Part shown: positions 1 to 11,062 of the stretch, piece after piece
Layout of the letters: every line of letters starts with the position of its first letter
Position numbering within the stretch: the first letter of the stretch is position 1
Notes under the pieces: model-generated
Seen by the model: the letters and a program-made list of their open reading frames with translations, nothing else
The model's database searches: none
Told to the model about the DNA's origin: nothing
Assembly: GCF_964204645.1 (NCBI RefSeq)
Contig: NC_134035.1
Span: 11,160,501-11,224,500 of the forward strand
Origin: Tubulanus polymorphus
Taxonomy: Eukaryota > Nemertea > Palaeonemertea > Tubulaniformes > Tubulanidae
DNA: 64,000 nt
Direction of reading: 5' to 3'
Position numbers and translations under genes: made by a program

Positions 1-474
1 AAATACATGTTTATTTTGGTTATTTATCCGCATCCAAGTTCCGATAAACAATTGGCTGTTAGTGTTAAGGATCATTATTGGGCGGTCACGACGCCTTAGG
101 CCTACTATATAAAGATAACAAGGGATGAAATGGCTTGCTTTTGCCTGGGACCGTATTGATGCGACAGAAACCCTGCGCATGCGTGGTAACTTTCTGAAGT
201 CCATGATCAGTTCAAGTTCAATGGATTTTTCTCGGAAACCTGTCGAGCCAAGACAATCACACTTCTAAGGAAAGTATCAATTTTTTGATTGATGTAGAAA
301 AACTATAATTGTGTACTTTGATTGACAGCTCACTAGCAGTTTACAGCCCCTGTGGAAATACATATAGCCAATCAGTTTTAGGCTTGATGTACTCGGTATG
401 GTAGAATAACGTTTAATTGCATCCTCTGACGAGCGTTTGATTAGATCCTGAGTCTGAATAGCAACTATGATCAG

Positions 475-740
475 CAGGGGCGGATCCAGGGGCATGTTGT
501 GACCATGTCGACCAATAAAAAGGGCATATATTCTTAATTTAGGGCGGAAAGGCATATCAGCAAAATTTTACTATCATTTTAGAGCTTTCTGAGCATCTCT
601 GGGAGGCATTTAGTCAAGAAACATAGGTTATATATTCAGGAAAAATATCTATTGCGTATCTCAGGTGGTTACAACAGCAAATTTTGATACAGAGAAAAAA
701 TGAAAAGGCACTTTAAAATTCCGGTCTAAATCCGCCCCTG
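475..740. mobile_element. MITE-like element with CAGGGGCGGAT termini
   Basis: The left end reads CAGGGGCGGATCCAG and the right end is its approximate reverse complement (AATCCGCCCCTG). No coding capacity. Termini of this kind are typical of non-autonomous hAT-type elements; no clean target-site duplication is visible. Similar ends bound elements at 24755-24977 and 47464-47716. Confidence 0.55.
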
Positions 741-820
741 ATCTGCATTGTGAAAACTCGTTCTGTTCTGCAATTGTATTTTATAAGATTTGAACAGGTC
801 TTTTATATCATAATATATAG

Positions 821-3800
821 GAATAGAAAAACTGTTGATTATTCAAAGTTTGCCGCTGATGATGCAGATGGCAGCTCTGATGGTAGGTAAATCTATCCCC
901 TCTCTATCGTTGAACGTTTTTGTTATCTTTACTCGTGATTCAGTGGCACGATTTGAATATTTCATTTCTAGATGACTTTGAGGGATTCACACCACCACCA
1001 CCACCAGTGAATAAAGACAAATCTACTGCAAAGTCTAAAAAGGACTTAGATGATAAACTGATTGCTGGAAGGTAAGATATTCATGAAATAAGGAGGTTAT
1101 TTGTTCCAGTGTGGCCCAGCACCTTGATTTTTTAAGTACCAGGGCCCAGTTTTATAGACTTGTATTAGGCCCTAACTTTAACCGAGGAGTTAACCCCCGG
1201 CTTAAAGTTAATACCAGTCTATAAAAATGTCCCCTGGGGCTTATTTTGTAGAACTTGTCTTGTCACATCCCAAAAGGGCATTTTGAGGTCCAAAAATGCA
1301 ATATGTAGTTAGACATATTATTCCTGCACTGAATGTCCTAAGTCTTTATTGATAAAACAAAACAGGGGATTCAAAATATTTGATAAACTTGTACAAGTCT
1401 CAAAAGTCTACCCAGCCTGCTGACGTGTGCTAGTCTGAATACCAAACAAGGCTTGCACTGATTCCCTCATCATCTTATGTCAGAACAGTATTTTTGACCT
1501 ATCATACGACAGATTAGGTGAAATAAGTTGTTATTATGATACTGTCAAAATTTTCCTGTAAATTCTTTCGTTTGTATCTTCTAGGGCGTCTTTAGACGAT
1601 AAATTGCTGGAAAGAGATTTGAAAAAGGCGATGAATTTGTCGCTATCGAATGAGAAAAGTCCTCAAGTATCCCTCGTTGACATTCATTCGAAACAGCAGT
1701 CGGCAGTCGTCATTGATGACGACGTCGACGATATTGAAATACTCGGCTCGGAGCGTATAAAAACTGAACCGCCGGTCCCGGCGAAAAGAAAGAGAAAAAC
1801 GCTTCAAGGTTGTATTTTGTATATTTCGAATAGGCTCGATTTACTAGAATAAACGACGGATCGGTATATTAATTCGCAGTTTTTAGCGAGTCTGACAAAA
1901 TCTGCTAAGTACCATGGTACTTTACTTTTCACGTAAATCCTGGACTGAAAAGTGCTTTCTATTGCAAATATTTTCTACGCACTCTGATAAGTGCGTACTT
2001 CTCAGATAAAGATACAATCCTGAACGTTCTGATCCTGAATGTCATCACAGGAAATTTCTGCTGACAAATTTTATAACGACCGATTTTGGGTTTATGTGCG
2101 AATTCAAATTTTATTTAGAAAAATGCTGGAAAGTCATAGGGTATTTTTTGGTCAATGGTTCTTATGTCTATCCCATAGATCTACGAACGAAGACTCCTTG
2201 AACCTGCCGGCTCTTTCAACTCTTAGTGCTGGTATTGTCGAATTTTCATAAGGGAACTATTGACGTATTTTCAGATTTGGATGATAATACCGATGACGAA
2301 TTCAAACTAGACGACGTTGTGGAAGATGACGGAGATGACAGCGATTTCAACAGTAACGCGACGTCGAAAAGGAGCAGATTGAACAAGAGAAAAACGGCGG
2401 CAAAAAAGAAGCCGACGACAGCGAAAACGAAACCTAAATCAAAAACGCCGAGTAAACCAAAAGAGAAAAGTAAATCGAGCCCAGCTGAGAAAAAAGCTAA
2501 GTGAGTTAATCCATATCCTTCATCTCAATCCAATGACCCAGTTCCACAATTGTAAGTTAATTTACTGTTTTTGCTTCGCTTTGCTTCTCGTAGTTCGGAT
2601 CTTGGGTTAGCTAATCGTTGGTGGTAAGCTTTTGTAATCGGATGGGCTTATACCATGTGAAAATATCCGATTGTGAAATTAAACCACAGACAGGTTACTG
2701 ACAGACTAGGGTTCCCAAGACATCACCCTATTGGATTTTTCACTTGACCTCACAATGGGATGGCCTTTCTAATGCTGCCCCGCATACTCTAAGCAACAGC
2801 ATGACTCAAACCACATGTCACCCAGCTAGGATAAGTGAATGCAACAGCATAACGCCTTTACCCAATCAGCTACCAAGGCCATTAAAATTTCACTCTTGAG
2901 TTATTCTTTGTGAAACTGATTTTAACTCAGTGTTGAATCTAACTAAGAACTGTGAAAGCGGGTCCTGGGGCCAGTTGCATAGTCATGGCTTAGACTTAAC
3001 ACCAGTCTAAGACCAACTTAGTTCTATAGCTAATCTAACAACTTAAGACCAGTCTTAAGATTTAAGACCACTTTTGGACTTAAGTCATGACTGTGCAACT
3101 GACCCCAGGGTTGTGTTTTTAGCAGATGAGTCAAATTTGTAGTATTTATTTCTTTCTATGCAAGATGTGTTCAAAATTCTTTCATCGATTATGATTTCAG
3201 AATTAATGACGATGATGAAGATCCCGATTTGAAACTGGCTTTACAACTATCGATGGCGGAGTGCGGAAAAACTGAAGATGATAAATCACAAGAGGAGGTT
3301 TCGAAAACTGCTCTCAAAGACGAACAACCTGTTAAACCTCCAGGTGATGATGACCCCTAACAATAAACTATGGCCAGTTTGAAGACATATTTTGTAGGAA
3401 TAAGCAAGTTAGAAATATTGGGATGAGTTGTTATCATGGAATAAAGTGCGTCTGCTGAACAGAACGCATTCTTTGTCGTGAAAAGCGATAGATATGTGCC
3501 AATATCCAAAAGTTAAAATCATCTGGAAAATATTTGAAAATTATTTGGAATATTCATGTCATCAGATACTAACTAGCAATGATGAATCCGGAGAAGTATT
3601 TGGAGCAGGGATAGGTCGTTATCACAATGAATTTGAGTTGAAGGAGACATTTGTAATATATCGTATATTATTTTATTACAAGGCACGCGATAATCGGAGG
3701 CAATCAATCCCAGGGTAGATAAGGTCTACTGTATATTGGTAGATTATAGTTGATTATTCTAGTTTTCGTCAAAGATCTTCCTAGATATCTTAATTCTAAT

Positions 3801-5141
3801 GATGGAAATTCTTCAATTATATCACTGGTGAAAAGGATAACTCGATAACAGAAGAGTTGGTGTCATCTTTTTGCCTCTGTGGTAAGATAGTTGGTTTGTT
3901 TTGAATAGTTCCAGTTGAGGGTGTCGTAATAATCAATTCGATCCACAAGTCGCCATCTCCACCGCCGCAATCACCCGTCAACAAACGACGACGCCGCGCC
4001 GCAACAAACGCCGCCGAAAAACAACTTCAGATACTTAACAACGAAAATGATAACGATGAAAATGATGATGATGGTGATGATGATATGAAAGAGAATGTAA
4101 AAGTATCAGAATCCAGCGATGATGAGTTTAAAATATCAGGTTTGAAAAATTATTACGATCAATGGGTTAGTTTGTTAGTCAGGGGTCCTTAAGGAACTGA
4201 TTGGGATTTTCTATACCATGGATGAACAGCTTAACTGTAGTTGTAGACTCCACACATAAGACTCCATTCGGATCTGTTTTGATATGAAATTCGGCCGACT
4301 TGAGAATGATTCCCGAGATGGTGTATTCATGCTTCATGTCAGAAAATTATTTCCGGGGTGGCCATGACCTGGTAACTCAAGGAAAAACTAAGGGTATTTG
4401 ATTAATATAACCAAAAACCTAGAAAACTAGGGAAATTTGGATAATTGACCACCTGTTCCTTTAACAGTATGTGAATCATTGAGCAATGTATGAATTGTAA
4501 CATTTTAAACCTAGAAACTTCACTGATTCACTCAGGGAATTTTGTGTACTGTAATCACATGGAAAAATCAGGGAATTTGTAAATGGGTGGAAAGTAGCCA
4601 CCGTGATTTCGGCACATACTGGTATCTTGAATGTTTCTACTGCATAATTCATTGATGTAGAATATTTCATTGACTAATTCATTTTTGATTTCAGATGAAT
4701 CTGCCGAGGATGAAGTAGATGATGATGACGACGACGATGACAGCGACTTCAACGTCGATGAAGGTCGCAGTAGTAAAGCAACTAAGAAAAAACCATCGGC
4801 ACGAACAACGTCTAAGAAGCCCGCAACTACAGTTACAAAACAAAGTACGTCCTGCACGTTTTTATTTAATCATTTATTACCGGAACTGGTAGTGGTGTTG
4901 TTCGGTGAAGCAATGGACTTTTAATAATTAAACCACTTAATCTCGTCACCTCGTCTGTGAAATAATTTGTTAAATCATATCCGAAACTGACCATCAGTCG
5001 AGTCTTTAAGATGTGCTTGAAAGAAATTTTCATTTATGATCATTTTCAATAAGTATTTTATGGATTAGTCATTATTGAAAATTTGTTTTATAAAGGGCTT
5101 TGCGATTGTTTTAATGTTAAGCAATTTTAGCTAATGATTTA

Positions 5142-5200
<59 letters not shown>

Positions 5201-5803
5201 TGATGATATCTTGTAGAGAAAACTTCCAACAGTAAATCAAGTACACCTCGTGCAAATGTATCGAAAACTCCATCGACTGCCTCACGACCTGGTAGTCTAT
5301 CGAGCAGAATTCCGGCTGCTCTATCAATCTCTTCATCTAAAATATCGACTCCTGCCGGAAAACTAACTCATATGGGATTAACTAAGAGCGGTGAGTAGTC
5401 AAAATAAACATGGTGAAAACCTATGGGTGGGTCTAGTGGCAAATTTTTAAGGACTTGTCACGTCCCAAAAAGGCATTTGGCTGTCCAATGAAGCAATATT
5501 AGGGGCACTCCCACACTGAAATGCACCAATTATCTTTTTTGACAAAAGAGAAGGGTAAATTTGATGAACTTGTACAAGTCACACAAGTCCCACTGGATCC
5601 ACCCCTGAAACTGCTCTAATACATGAAGCATCATTAAGGATTTAGTGTAATAAGAACAATTTGATATTTTTATTTTTTTAGGTACCAGTACACCGAACAG
5701 TAGTTTAGGCGGACTGAGCATCCGGTCGCCGGGACTTCGAGTGGGGCTTTCTCGGTCGCAGAAAAATTTCAAATCTTTACACCCTAATTTGAGCAAACAC
5801 TAG
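821..5803 (+). CDS. RAD51AP1: RAD51-associated protein 1 homologue (first coding exon missing)
   Basis: Nuclear DNA-binding partner of RAD51 that stimulates strand invasion in homologous recombination. Coding exons, all phase-compatible with GT-AG borders: 821-882, 972-1071, 1585-1808, 2275-2500, 3201-3343, 3909-4139, 4695-4844, 5217-5390, 5682-5803 (TAG), giving 476 residues plus a short missing start. The first exon seen reads RKTVDYSKF, like the vertebrate N-terminus (KKPVNYSQF). The family C-terminal RAD51-binding block is clear: LSIRSPGLRVGLSRSQK followed by SLHPN. A UIM-like helix (LDDKLLERDLKKAMNLSLS) matches the vertebrate position. A second UIM-like helix (DPDLKLALQLSMAE), two hydrophobic SIM-like strings (VVIDDD, VVII) and two DDSDFN plus lysine-rich blocks suggest internal duplication, which explains a length above the roughly 335-350 residues of human. 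The start codon probably lies upstream; nothing suitable was found in 1-820. Identity is from recalled family motifs, not a search. Confidence 0.88.
1140..1240. repeat. Hairpin element, GGGCCCAGTTTTATAGAC ends
   Basis: The two ends (AGGGCCCAGTTTTATAGAC and its approximate complement ending in CCCTGGGG) can fold on each other. It lies in a RAD51AP1 intron. A close relative is at 8221-8328, and a more distant one at 7321-7440. Confidence 0.7.
2606..2710 (-). repeat. Copy of a ~100-bp dispersed repeat
   Basis: Core blocks are TTGGTGGTAAGCTTTT, ATCGGATGGGCTTATACCA and AAACCACAGACAGGTTACTG. Three other copies are in the window: 8815-8935 in the same orientation, and 21555-21660 and 25135-25232 inverted. 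Ends show a weak inverted similarity around AGTTAGT, so a MITE is likelier than a SINE. The strand label is arbitrary. Confidence 0.75.
2961..3110. repeat. Palindromic element, GGGGCCAGTTGCATAGTC family
   Basis: The left end GGGGCCAGTTGCATAGTCAT and right end ATGACTGTGCAACTGACCCC are imperfect inverted repeats; the middle contains repeated AAGACCAGTCTTAAG-type palindromes. Related copies: 28288-28427, 31439-31586, 51127-51268. Confidence 0.75.
5145..5201. repeat. (TTA)n microsatellite next to a splice acceptor
   Basis: Uninterrupted TTA/ATT trinucleotide run of about 19 units inside a RAD51AP1 intron. It ends about 15 bases before the acceptor AG at 5215-5216, where the branch point and polypyrimidine tract would normally lie. 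Confidence 0.95.
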
Positions 5804-6294
5804 TGGAAGAAAAAATGTAATTATTAAGTATTGCTGTATTGAACATGGATCAAAAGGTGCATTGAAAGAAAACTTCTTAAGAAAACTTCTCGATTCAGTG
5901 GAACCTCATTTTATTAACCTAGATTTTTGTCCCAAATATGAAAATTTTCTTAATTTCATGATGGTTATCACAAATATCGGTTATAATTAACAGATTTTAT
6001 GGATGCATGAAGTTCATTGAAGAGGTCATGCGAGGTTTGTGCGCTGGTAAACTTAATATCCATCGCTGTTTATAATGGAAAGTGGAGTTTTGAACGTATT
6101 TTACACCTTCAATTCAAATCATTTTGTGGTCCTTTCATCTATGCAAAAATATTGGATTTGTAATTAAAATACATTTATCTGATGTATCTTACTTAAAAAA
6201 CATTTTATACGATGAAGCAAGCATTATTTGCATATACTTGTTCGTAGGGTATGTGACTGCATTTATGGATAGATTTTATATTTTGCAAGTTTTA

Positions 6295-6300
6295 AATAAA
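6295..6300 (+). terminator. Polyadenylation signal for RAD51AP1
   Basis: AATAAA about 490 bases after the RAD51AP1 stop codon, in AT-rich DNA between two convergent genes. The usual signal, but cleavage position is not shown by the sequence. Confidence 0.5.
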
Positions 6301-6666
6301 GGTTAAGTTATTAGAGTTGACAAATATTATTAATCTAATTGGTAGTCAGGCGGTCTTGTTGTTCACTGTTTCTGGGAACTATTTCATCACGTTCCAGCAT
6401 CCCGTAGGAGTGTGTATGGCGGATTCGGGGGATGGACTGGTCTTCCACTTCAAAGTACTCGTTTCTTCACAAGTGCATTTTTGGACTTTCAAAACCTAGG
6501 ATCTTTTCACCAATAGGAATCAAAAACATCTGTCAACCTTCGAATTCGTGTTTCTAATAAACAAATTCCCTCTAACCACAGCCAAGGAATATGATTTCTG
6601 CTACCGGTCCTTGAGGATCCAAAATTCAATCATCAAGACAATAATATTGATTGATACAATATTCAG

Positions 6667-6672
6667 TTTATT
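6667..6672 (-). terminator. Polyadenylation signal for MED18
   Basis: TTTATT on the given strand is AATAAA on the minus strand, about 215 bases after the MED18 stop codon. The signals of RAD51AP1 and MED18 are under 400 bases apart, as expected for convergent genes. Confidence 0.5.
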
Positions 6673-6887
6673 TATGAAATATTCAATATACACGAAAGTT
6701 AGTTTATCTACAACATGTACACAGTTGAAACATTTACGAAGGGAAATCATGCCTGGGCTTTTAACGCATTCACTCCACATCGCTTCAAATAAATTGCACA
6801 GGCACCATAGAGTCTATTCATATCCTTTCCGTAAAGTTGAGGCGCACTGCAATGTACCCGCTGAGTAACAAAAAAAGCCTTTGTATT

Positions 6888-9197
6888 TCACATTGCCTGC
6901 AAACGCCTGTGATCGATTTTATCCAACTGCAACAATCTGAGGTAGTTAGTCAAGAAGAAAACAACAAATGAATAACTATTGAATTCTTATGAAATTTTTT
7001 AAGAAACTGGTTGGGCTTGAGGAAGGAGCAGCAGAAAAAACTTCCCTACTTACCTTTCTTTGTACTTAATGCACCTAACTCAAAATCAAGAGATTTCGGG
7101 GGGCTTTCTTGATGAAGAAGTTTATACAAAGATCTTTCTAGGATACTTTTCGCTATGCGGTTTGTTTGTTAAAGAAAGGATACGGTTTAAGTTGTTCACT
7201 AAATGCCTTCATATCTTCTTGTACTTGTTCCTGAAAATGAATCGTATAATCAATACAGCGAAACTTTTTGTATAGTGTCAGGGAAATATCAGGGAATTTT
7301 GGATTCCCTGATCTTCAAAAACCCAGGGCCCAGTTTCACAAAAAAGATTAAGGCCTCAATCGATTTAAGATAAACTGAATTAATGAAGAAATTAAATCGA
7401 TTTTACAGTTAAACCTTTTTATAAAACTGGGCCCAGGGCCCAGTTTTATAAAACCAGGCCCAGGGTTTAAAGTAATAAGGAACTTAACCTAGACAGAACT
7501 AGCCACTGGATTTTAGATACCAGGTATACATTGAAAGGTATGCATTATGTTGTAGAAGACTTAACTCCTTACCTGGCCAGAAATAGTGACTACGCTAAGT
7601 TCTACTAAATATGACTGAGACAATGGTTCTATGTTGTCAATATTATTCGGTTGCAGCATCTAAAACAGTAAATGAATTAACCCTTATACATATGAATTCC
7701 ACACCCGGGGACAAAAACACATTTCATCATAAAACAGTAAATGAATTAACCCTTATACATATGAATTCCACACCCGGGGACAAAAACACATTTCATCATA
7801 AATGATATATATTTACCCGAAAGATTTTTGACACCGTTATTTTCATTCTGCCTTTCCTGAATAGATATCCTTTAACAACGAATTCATGATCCAATCTAAA
7901 AGTGAATTGAAGGATATTCATGCTTTCATGACAAGTGAACCTTGAGCGGTTTAAATTGTCACTATATCACCTATCCGCGCGTTAACTTTAACAAACTCTT
8001 GAGCAACAGGATTGAAATGAGTAAATTGAAGCCTGTAGCGCTACTCACTTGAAGCCCATTTCATTGAGAAATTGTACGAGATTATCAGACGTTCCGACGT
8101 CGATACAGCTGCGTAGTAACGTCGTGCGACTTTTATCTCCGAGATCAGTTTGTCCGACGTAACGCAAATGCCTGAATAAATAATCAAAATTGCAGCAAAG
8201 TAGGTTCACTCTTAGTTGACCTGGGCCCGGTTTTATAGACTGGCATTATCTTTGACCCGGGGGTTCATTATCAATCGAGTGAGCCCCCTTGTTAAAGGTA
8301 TAGCAGTCTATAAAACCGGGCCCAGGTGATTAGGGGGAAATTATCGGTAGATAATTAACTAGTCCCGCTGTAAATACATTCTGTATCTACCAGTGACATT
8401 AGATTTTACTAGAACTGTACAAAATTTGTTCTCAAACATACCAAGGCACATCTGGCTGATCTAAAGAATGTCTTGCACGAAATATAATAGGTTGGCCCGA
8501 TCCTCCTTGAAATGAAAAAATACTAGTTATACTCTTCCTCGGTCATTTATTAATAGGCCTACATGTGTATTCAGTGAGTACTATTGTCACTTCTCACCAG
8601 GGAGAGATTACTGATACACAGTTACGTGTATGGGCTAGGGGTAATAATACCAATACCACTTCTCTCCCTGAAGAGATGACACAGTTACAGATATTGACTA
8701 GGGGTAATAATACCAATACCACTTCTCTCCCTGAAGAGATGACTCAGTTACAGATATAGGCTAGGGGTGATAACACCAATGTCACTTCTCACCAGGGAGG
8801 GATGACTGAAACACAGTTAGTTACCTAATCATTGGTGGTAAGCTTTTTATTATCGGATGGGCTTATACCAACTATATACAGTGAAAATTTCCGATCGTGA
8901 AACTAAACCACAGACAGGTTACTGACTAACTGAAACACAGTTACAGGGGGTAATAATTAATAAATCATCCTAAAAATGCCTAACTCCTAAAAATCATCAA
9001 ATCCTCCCCTTACTCATGTTATAAACCATTTCGTGGTCGTGAAAGGTCTCCGGTCCGGTTTCTAGATTATCGCACAGTCCGCGTAGACGATGTAAAAGCG
9101 CATCTCGCGACGACTCTAAAATGCTTCCTTGTAACAAATATTCTTGATGCGGTACGATTTCTGACAATTTGACGCTCGACGCGATACTTTCCATCAT
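6888..9197 (-). CDS. MED18: Mediator complex subunit 18
   Basis: Head-module subunit of Mediator, the nuclear coactivator linking transcription factors to RNA polymerase II. Seven coding exons on the minus strand, in transcript order: 9197-9014, 8505-8442, 8171-8049, 7895-7817, 7659-7573, 7230-7184, 6936-6888 (TGA). They join in phase to 210 residues, close to human (208). Diagnostic blocks in order: QEYLLQGSILESS, HRLRGLCDN, FHDHEMVYNM, FRARHSLDQPDVPWHLRYVG, LDHEFVVKGYLFRKGRMK, SYLVELSVV, DMKAFSEQLKP, and the terminal LLQLDKIDHRRL. The start is the first of two ATGs just inside an exon whose acceptor lies near 9207, so there is at least one 5' non-coding exon. The donor of exon 6 (GTATCC) is weak; reading through it gives a different tail that stops at 7153. 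Tandem repeats sit in two introns. Confidence 0.95.
7662..7799. repeat. Perfect 69-bp tandem duplication in a MED18 intron
   Basis: Two head-to-tail identical 69-base copies, beginning at 7662 and 7731, fill most of the intron between MED18 coding exons 4 and 5. The copies show no differences, so the duplication is recent or an assembly artefact. Confidence 0.95.
8221..8328. repeat. Hairpin element in a MED18 intron
   Basis: Inverted ends CTGGGCCCGGTTTTATAGAC and GTCTATAAAACCGGGCCCAG flank a centre that also folds (GACCCGGGGG). Same family as 1140-1240. Confidence 0.75.
8580..8820. repeat. Short tandem array (~64 bp period) in MED18 intron 1
   Basis: About three copies of a unit containing CTAGGGGTAATAATACCAAT and a block like CACTTCTCTCCCTGAAGAGA lie between MED18 coding exons 1 and 2. 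The first and last copies are diverged. Confidence 0.85.
8815..8935 (-). repeat. Copy of a ~100-bp dispersed repeat
   Basis: Same family as 2606-2710, with an insertion of about ten bases after GGGCTTATACCA. Lies in MED18 intron 1, directly after the short tandem array. Confidence 0.75.
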
Positions 9198-9207
9198 TTT
9201 GATTCTA

Positions 9208-10640
9208 CAAAAAATGAAAAAGACAGAGAGAATGAGGCTTTAATGTCGTCGAAGGCGCCGCAGACGCCTGCGGAAAACTACAGCATCCGATGAAAAGCTA
9301 AAAGGCTAAAACTTATGAAAAATAAATATTTCAAAATAATAGATGTTTTCTGTTTCTTTTTTATACGTCGCCTTTATTCATATGTGGCATATAAGCTTAC
9401 GCAACAGAAGGAAGAGCGATAAGAAATTTGCGGGAGGGAATGCCAATGCATGGCTGGCAATTCAGGCTGAAACTTTTGAATATGAATGAATGAAAGGTCC
9501 TTCGAAACCTTGGATTTGAACCCATTATTTACACAACTCACCAGCCTTTATTCGACCGAATCAAATTTTTATTTTACTCCCAACTACTTTGTGACTGTGA
9601 GTCTGGCCCTGGGCTGGGGGATTATTCACAACCATTCACAATTCCGCCAAAATCGTCCGGCGAATTGAATGATTTTTGTTCCAAAACCTGAAAAAAAAGT
9701 GAATGATGTCTGTCTGCAGAGTTTCCAGATTTCTTTGTCTTGTTTAACTTTGTTGACGTATCACTAAAATGTTTTTATTGTAAAATTTATTACTGTCAAT
9801 AAAGTATTTGAATTGGTCCGGAAAAATACCCAAACTCACAACAATATTTGACGAAACGGCGAAATATCTAGGCATGCGCTAGACGAATGGAAGAACATTT
9901 TGAATTGAATGAATATTCTGATCCGTCGAAAATGATTCAACAATAACGATAAGGAAAATGTTCTGACTAATAATTGATTTGAAAGGTTGATTTATAAGAA
10001 GAAAATATTTATGTAAAATGACTTATTTCTGTATTAAAGGGAAAAAATAAGTTTCAGCATAGATGAATTAATTAATGTAGAAGTATGAGAATATTTTCGA
10101 TAGTTGTATCGAGGTCTTGATATTTCGTTTCCGCAATAAGACACTGAAAAATATCTGCTCGTATCACTCGCCGGCATCACTCCTCACTGTCCTGAAGTCT
10201 CACTATTTATATTCACTGTTTTTATGATGTACATGTAAAAGAGCCGAATGCAATATAGCGACTGATTTTATTGAGACTGATTTTAAATCAATCTAAAGCA
10301 AAATTTAGAGCAAGAAGTTTTTTTCTATTTATATCAGTTTTAGTGCAGACCTGTCACACCACAGGTCGCGAGAAATTCTGCAAAATGGCGCGAGCTGCCG
10401 TGTGAGGTCTCGCTTCAAAATTATTGTTTTATAGTAACTTAAGATTAACTATATCCATGGTAAGAAATTTATTTTTATGGCCTTATTAAAGTTCCACGAT
10501 ATTGTTCAGCTGGCTACTGGCGTGCATTCAACCCGGCAGTAGAACCTTTTCATTCAACTTCTATAAGCTCTCAATATTGTAGATCCATTCAACAATAGAG
10601 ACACAATTGCGGCTTTTCAGAGTTGTTGATATCATTCATA
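9208..10640. other. Region upstream of MED18, no gene recognised
   Basis: AT-rich DNA that should contain a MED18 5' non-coding exon and its intron. No significant ORF or repeat was recognised, apart from a promoter-like block at 10345-10430. Confidence 0.5.
10345..10430. promoter_or_regulatory. Candidate promoter block (YY1-like and TCTCGCGA-like motifs)
   Basis: A GC/CpG-rich island in AT-rich DNA. It contains AAAATGGCGCG, which resembles a YY1 site, and GGTCGCGAGAAA, which resembles the TCTCGCGAGA core-promoter motif. It lies about 1.2 kb upstream of the first MED18 coding exon and about 300 bases before the 10.7-kb ORF, so it could drive either or both. Motif-based inference only. Confidence 0.3.
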
Positions 10641-10720
10641 CGCGCTATTGAATACGTCACCGGCTGACCACGGTGTACACAAGCATAGACCATTCACCTC
10701 TGCACACTCACACTGTGAAC

Positions 10721-11062
10721 ATGCTACCGTGGATTCTCCTGGCGATTTTCGCTGCGCTCCCGCTCCTGCTCCTGTTCCTGCTTCCTGAGGAACGACGTCT
10801 TTATGTTTTATGTATTACTGTTCGTCTCCGTGCTGTCCTGTACTGTTCCGTGTTTATTAATCCGTTCTATTTTCAGCATTTAATCCGTTTTATTTTTCAG
10901 GGCCGATTTCTCTGTCGAATTTCAACGTTTGCTGGAACAAAACTAATGTCCGAAAGCGTCAGCTCTCCTTTGCCGGTCATTTGTCGAGGATGTCAGACAA
11001 AGAGTCGGACAGGAAATTCTGCCCTCTACACGCCCTCATACGGAACACGAAAACCAGGATGA
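10721..11062 (+). other. Unassigned ORF with a strong membrane segment
   Basis: From the ATG at 10721 an ORF of 113 codons begins with a hydrophobic stretch (MLPWILLAIFAALPLLLL) that could be a signal anchor or membrane helix. The PW...ALP pattern faintly recalls the calnexin membrane segment, and an exon-like block at 11751-11819 in another frame encodes a short acidic tail (EVEEDAEGDYNEDD then KKEH stop). I could not join them with good splice sites. The ORF's 3' half runs into an inverted-repeat arm. It may be a decayed gene fragment, a small membrane protein, or chance. Confidence 0.2.

Noticed and set aside
183-196. ATGCGTG followed by GTAACT as the missing first coding exon of RAD51AP1
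   Set aside because: It would end in phase 1, whereas the next exon (821) needs a phase-2 partner.
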